Assembly: GCA_016185555.1 (NCBI GenBank)
Contig: JACPNI010000109.1
Span: 1 to 7,237, forward strand
Length of the DNA: 7,237 nucleotides
From: Candidatus Woesearchaeota archaeon
Lineage (GTDB): Archaea; Nanobdellota; Nanobdellia; SCGC-AAA011-G17; JACPNG01
Direction of reading: 5' to 3'
Position 1 is the stretch's first letter. Every line of letters begins with the position of its first letter. Position numbers and translations under genes: made by a program. The notes below the pieces were generated by a model that ran no database searches, was not told the DNA's origin, and saw only the letters and a program-made list of their open reading frames with translations. Below, in pieces: positions 6,339 to 7,237 of the stretch.

Positions 6339-6793
6339 TTCTTTATATCAAAAATAATTCCCCTGCTGAACTTAATTATGTCTTTTGCTGAGATTTTCAG
6401 GATGTGGTTTATTGTCCCTCCGCCTGCGAAGCATATGTCCATTTTATCTATTTTTTCATCAATAAAAGTTTCTATGCCTGTACCAATTGGTGGGACGCCG
6501 CCAGCAATATAGCCTGTGGACTTTAAAACCTCTTCTGAAGATGCAGTGTTGATTGTTTCTTTAATGTATCTTTCAATCTTATCAAAACTAACCCTGTCCT
6601 CTCCGCTTACAATTGCAATTATGGGCTTTCCGGATTTTCTTATAAAAACAACGCTTTTGACAATATGCTTCTTATCTACGTTAAGAACGTTAGCGGCATC
6701 ATGTGCAGTTTTTGTATTTCCATCTAGCTTTAATATTTCGGCTTTTATGTTATTATCCTCTAGATAGTTCTGTAAGTCTTTATTATTTTTCAT
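6335..6793 (-). CDS. YbaK/ProX-type aminoacyl-tRNA editing domain protein
   Basis: A 152-residue free-standing trans-editing domain. Family members hydrolyse mischarged aminoacyl-tRNAs such as Cys-tRNA(Pro) or Ala-tRNA(Pro) after release from the synthetase. Features seen: TKTAHDAANVLNV (27-39), the VKSVVF strand with Lys46 (45-50) at the position of the conserved lysine of bacterial YbaK, IIAIVSGEDRVSFDKI (58-73) and GYIAGGVPPIG (94-104), the family's glycine-rich pocket loop, followed by CFAGGG (121-126). The length is standard for a single-domain protein. The specificity (YbaK, ProXp-ala or other) cannot be fixed by reading. The ATG at 6793 has a TATA-like box 30 bp upstream and no Shine-Dalgarno, so this is likely the first gene of a two-gene unit with the phosphoesterase that overlaps its stop. 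Confidence 0.87.
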   Translation of the reverse strand: MKNNKDLQNYLEDNNIKAEILKLDGNTKTAHDAANVLNVDKKHIVKSVVFIRKSGKPIIAIVSGEDRVSFDKIERYIKETINTASSEEVLKSTGYIAGGVPPIGTGIETFIDEKIDKMDICFAGGGTINHILKISAKDIIKFSRGIIFDIKK

Positions 6794-6815
6794 TCTTTAT
6801 TTTTTAAAGTAAGAA

Positions 6816-6823
6816 TTTATAAA
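6816..6823 (-). promoter_or_regulatory. Putative TATA box of the editing-domain/phosphoesterase unit
   Basis: TTTATAAA (identical on both strands) with its 5' end 30 bp before the ATG at 6793. The same octamer at the same distance precedes the small gene at 7203. Confidence 0.55.
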
Positions 6824-6908
6824 ATATTGCTTTGACGCAAGAAATTTGCTGTAAGGGAATATTTATCTTAATTAATAGTTGTTTGACAAAATTTTTTGGG
6901 CTAAGCTC

Positions 6909-6916
6909 TATATAAG
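6909..6916. promoter_or_regulatory. Orphan TATA-like element in the intergenic gap
   Basis: TATATAAG within the 152-bp gap between the editing-domain gene and the small gene. On neither strand does a start codon lie at the 29-31 bp spacing used by the other promoters. It may drive a short non-coding or antisense transcript or be chance A/T sequence. Nothing else in 6794-6945 resembles a gene, tRNA or stable hairpin. Confidence 0.2.
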
Positions 6917-6926
6917 GAGTAAAGCG

Positions 6927-6963
6927 ATACATCAAAGAGAGAAAACTAATAATACATCAAAGA
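6927..6963. repeat. Two copies of a 12-bp direct repeat, 25-bp period
   Basis: ATACATCAAAGA occurs at 6927-6938 and 6952-6963. The second copy encodes the C-terminus of the small minus-strand gene; the first lies just after its stop. The sequence after each copy does not match, so only 12 to 13 bp are shared. It could be a decayed short tandem duplication or a pair of binding sites. Confidence 0.4.
6934..6945 (-). terminator. Possible T-rich terminator after the small gene
   Basis: Immediately after the TAG stop of the small gene the minus strand reads TTTTCTCTCTTT. Archaeal termination often uses T-rich tracts without a hairpin. This one is broken by cytosines, so the call is weak. Confidence 0.25.
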
Positions 6964-7203
6964 ACGCTCAGATAATCTTTTCAGATCTTCTAAAAATCTA
7001 TCTTGTGGGTTTTTAGTTTTTAGATCTTCAATAAAATTTGGAAAACCTAATTTTTCTAAAAAGGAATCTATAAAAGGTATTAATCGTTTAAGAAATTCTT
7101 TACAGAAAGTGAACGGTTCAAGAAAACAAGACTCATGCAATTTATACTTGCCCCATTTTGAAAAGGGGTCTAAGCCATCTGAATCTGATAATCTATTGAT
7201 CAT
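6946..7203 (-). CDS. Small hypothetical protein, 85 residues
   Basis: I do not recognise this protein. The start at 7203 gives 85 residues, rich in Phe, Leu, Lys and Asp, with two Cys (26, 34), one Trp (17) and no signal peptide or membrane helix. The second half looks helical and holds a short echo, FIEDLKTK (57-64) and FLEDLKRL (70-77). The frame stays open for 11 more codons to the window edge, so the gene could be the 3' part of a longer one. However, TTTATAAA at 7226-7233 stands exactly 30 bp before this ATG, as at the editing-domain gene, which favours a complete leaderless small gene. Codon use is A/T-rich and ordinary for the window. It is followed by a 12-bp repeat and a T-rich tract. 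Confidence 0.5.
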   Translation of the reverse strand: MINRLSDSDGLDPFSKWGKYKLHESCFLEPFTFCKEFLKRLIPFIDSFLEKLGFPNFIEDLKTKNPQDRFLEDLKRLSERSLMYY

Positions 7204-7225
7204 GTCCCATATGTTTTTATCAATT

Positions 7226-7233
7226 TTTATAAA
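7226..7233 (-). promoter_or_regulatory. Putative TATA box of the small hypothetical gene
   Basis: TTTATAAA with its 5' end 30 bp before the ATG at 7203, the same octamer and distance as the box at 6816-6823. If the gene is really longer and starts beyond the window, this would be coding sequence and the match would be chance. Confidence 0.4.
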
Positions 7234-7237
7234 ATTG

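Noticed and set aside
6794..6945. tRNA or C/D-box guide RNA in the intergenic gap
   Set aside because: No cloverleaf-compatible arms or T-loop sequence are visible, and TGATG/CTGA-like words are not arranged as paired C and D boxes.
6927..6963. CRISPR fragment
   Set aside because: Only two 12-bp copies with a 25-bp period, one inside a coding frame, and no cas genes nearby.

Overview
The window looks like a piece of a low-GC archaeal chromosome. The clearest taxonomic marker is the truncated gene at the left edge, the E subunit of the GatDE amidotransferase, a tRNA-dependent enzyme known only from archaea. Supporting signs are TATA-like boxes at a fixed distance from start codons without obvious Shine-Dalgarno sites, strong AGA/AGG arginine codon use, short intergenic gaps and small proteins. 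A small-genome lineage such as DPANN would fit, but that is inference.

Layout, left to right. (1) 1-2358, plus strand: the 3' part of gatE, then one base later a 13-TM sodium:solute symporter family gene whose arginine codons differ from its neighbours. (2) 2347-3715, minus strand: a PHP-domain phosphoesterase whose 3' end overlaps the symporter by 12 bp, preceded by a six-TM half-size MFS-like gene interrupted by one in-frame TGA. (3) 3817-5610, plus strand: a 407-residue proline-poor coiled-coil protein and a GNAT acetyltransferase, each with its own TATA-like box. (4) 5616-6793, minus strand: a YbaK/ProX-type aminoacyl-tRNA editing domain protein overlapping by 4 bp an archaeal SbcD/Mre11-related calcineurin-like phosphoesterase. 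(5) 6794-7237: a 152-bp gap and an unrecognised 85-residue gene on the minus strand.

The genes do not form one pathway. GatE (making Gln-tRNA from Glu-tRNA) and the YbaK-like protein (hydrolysing mischarged tRNA) both concern aminoacyl-tRNA fidelity but lie in separate units. I see no CRISPR array, transposase, tRNA, rRNA or obvious defence or secretion cassette, and no convincing new multi-gene system. The best leads are: a GatE that seems to lack the AspRS-like (GAD) insertion domain; a symporter gene bracketed by a perfect 13-bp direct repeat containing the stop codons of both gatE and the symporter, suggesting a clean insertion; the in-frame TGA in the half-MFS gene; the long coiled-coil protein; and a uniform leaderless-promoter layout at six starts.
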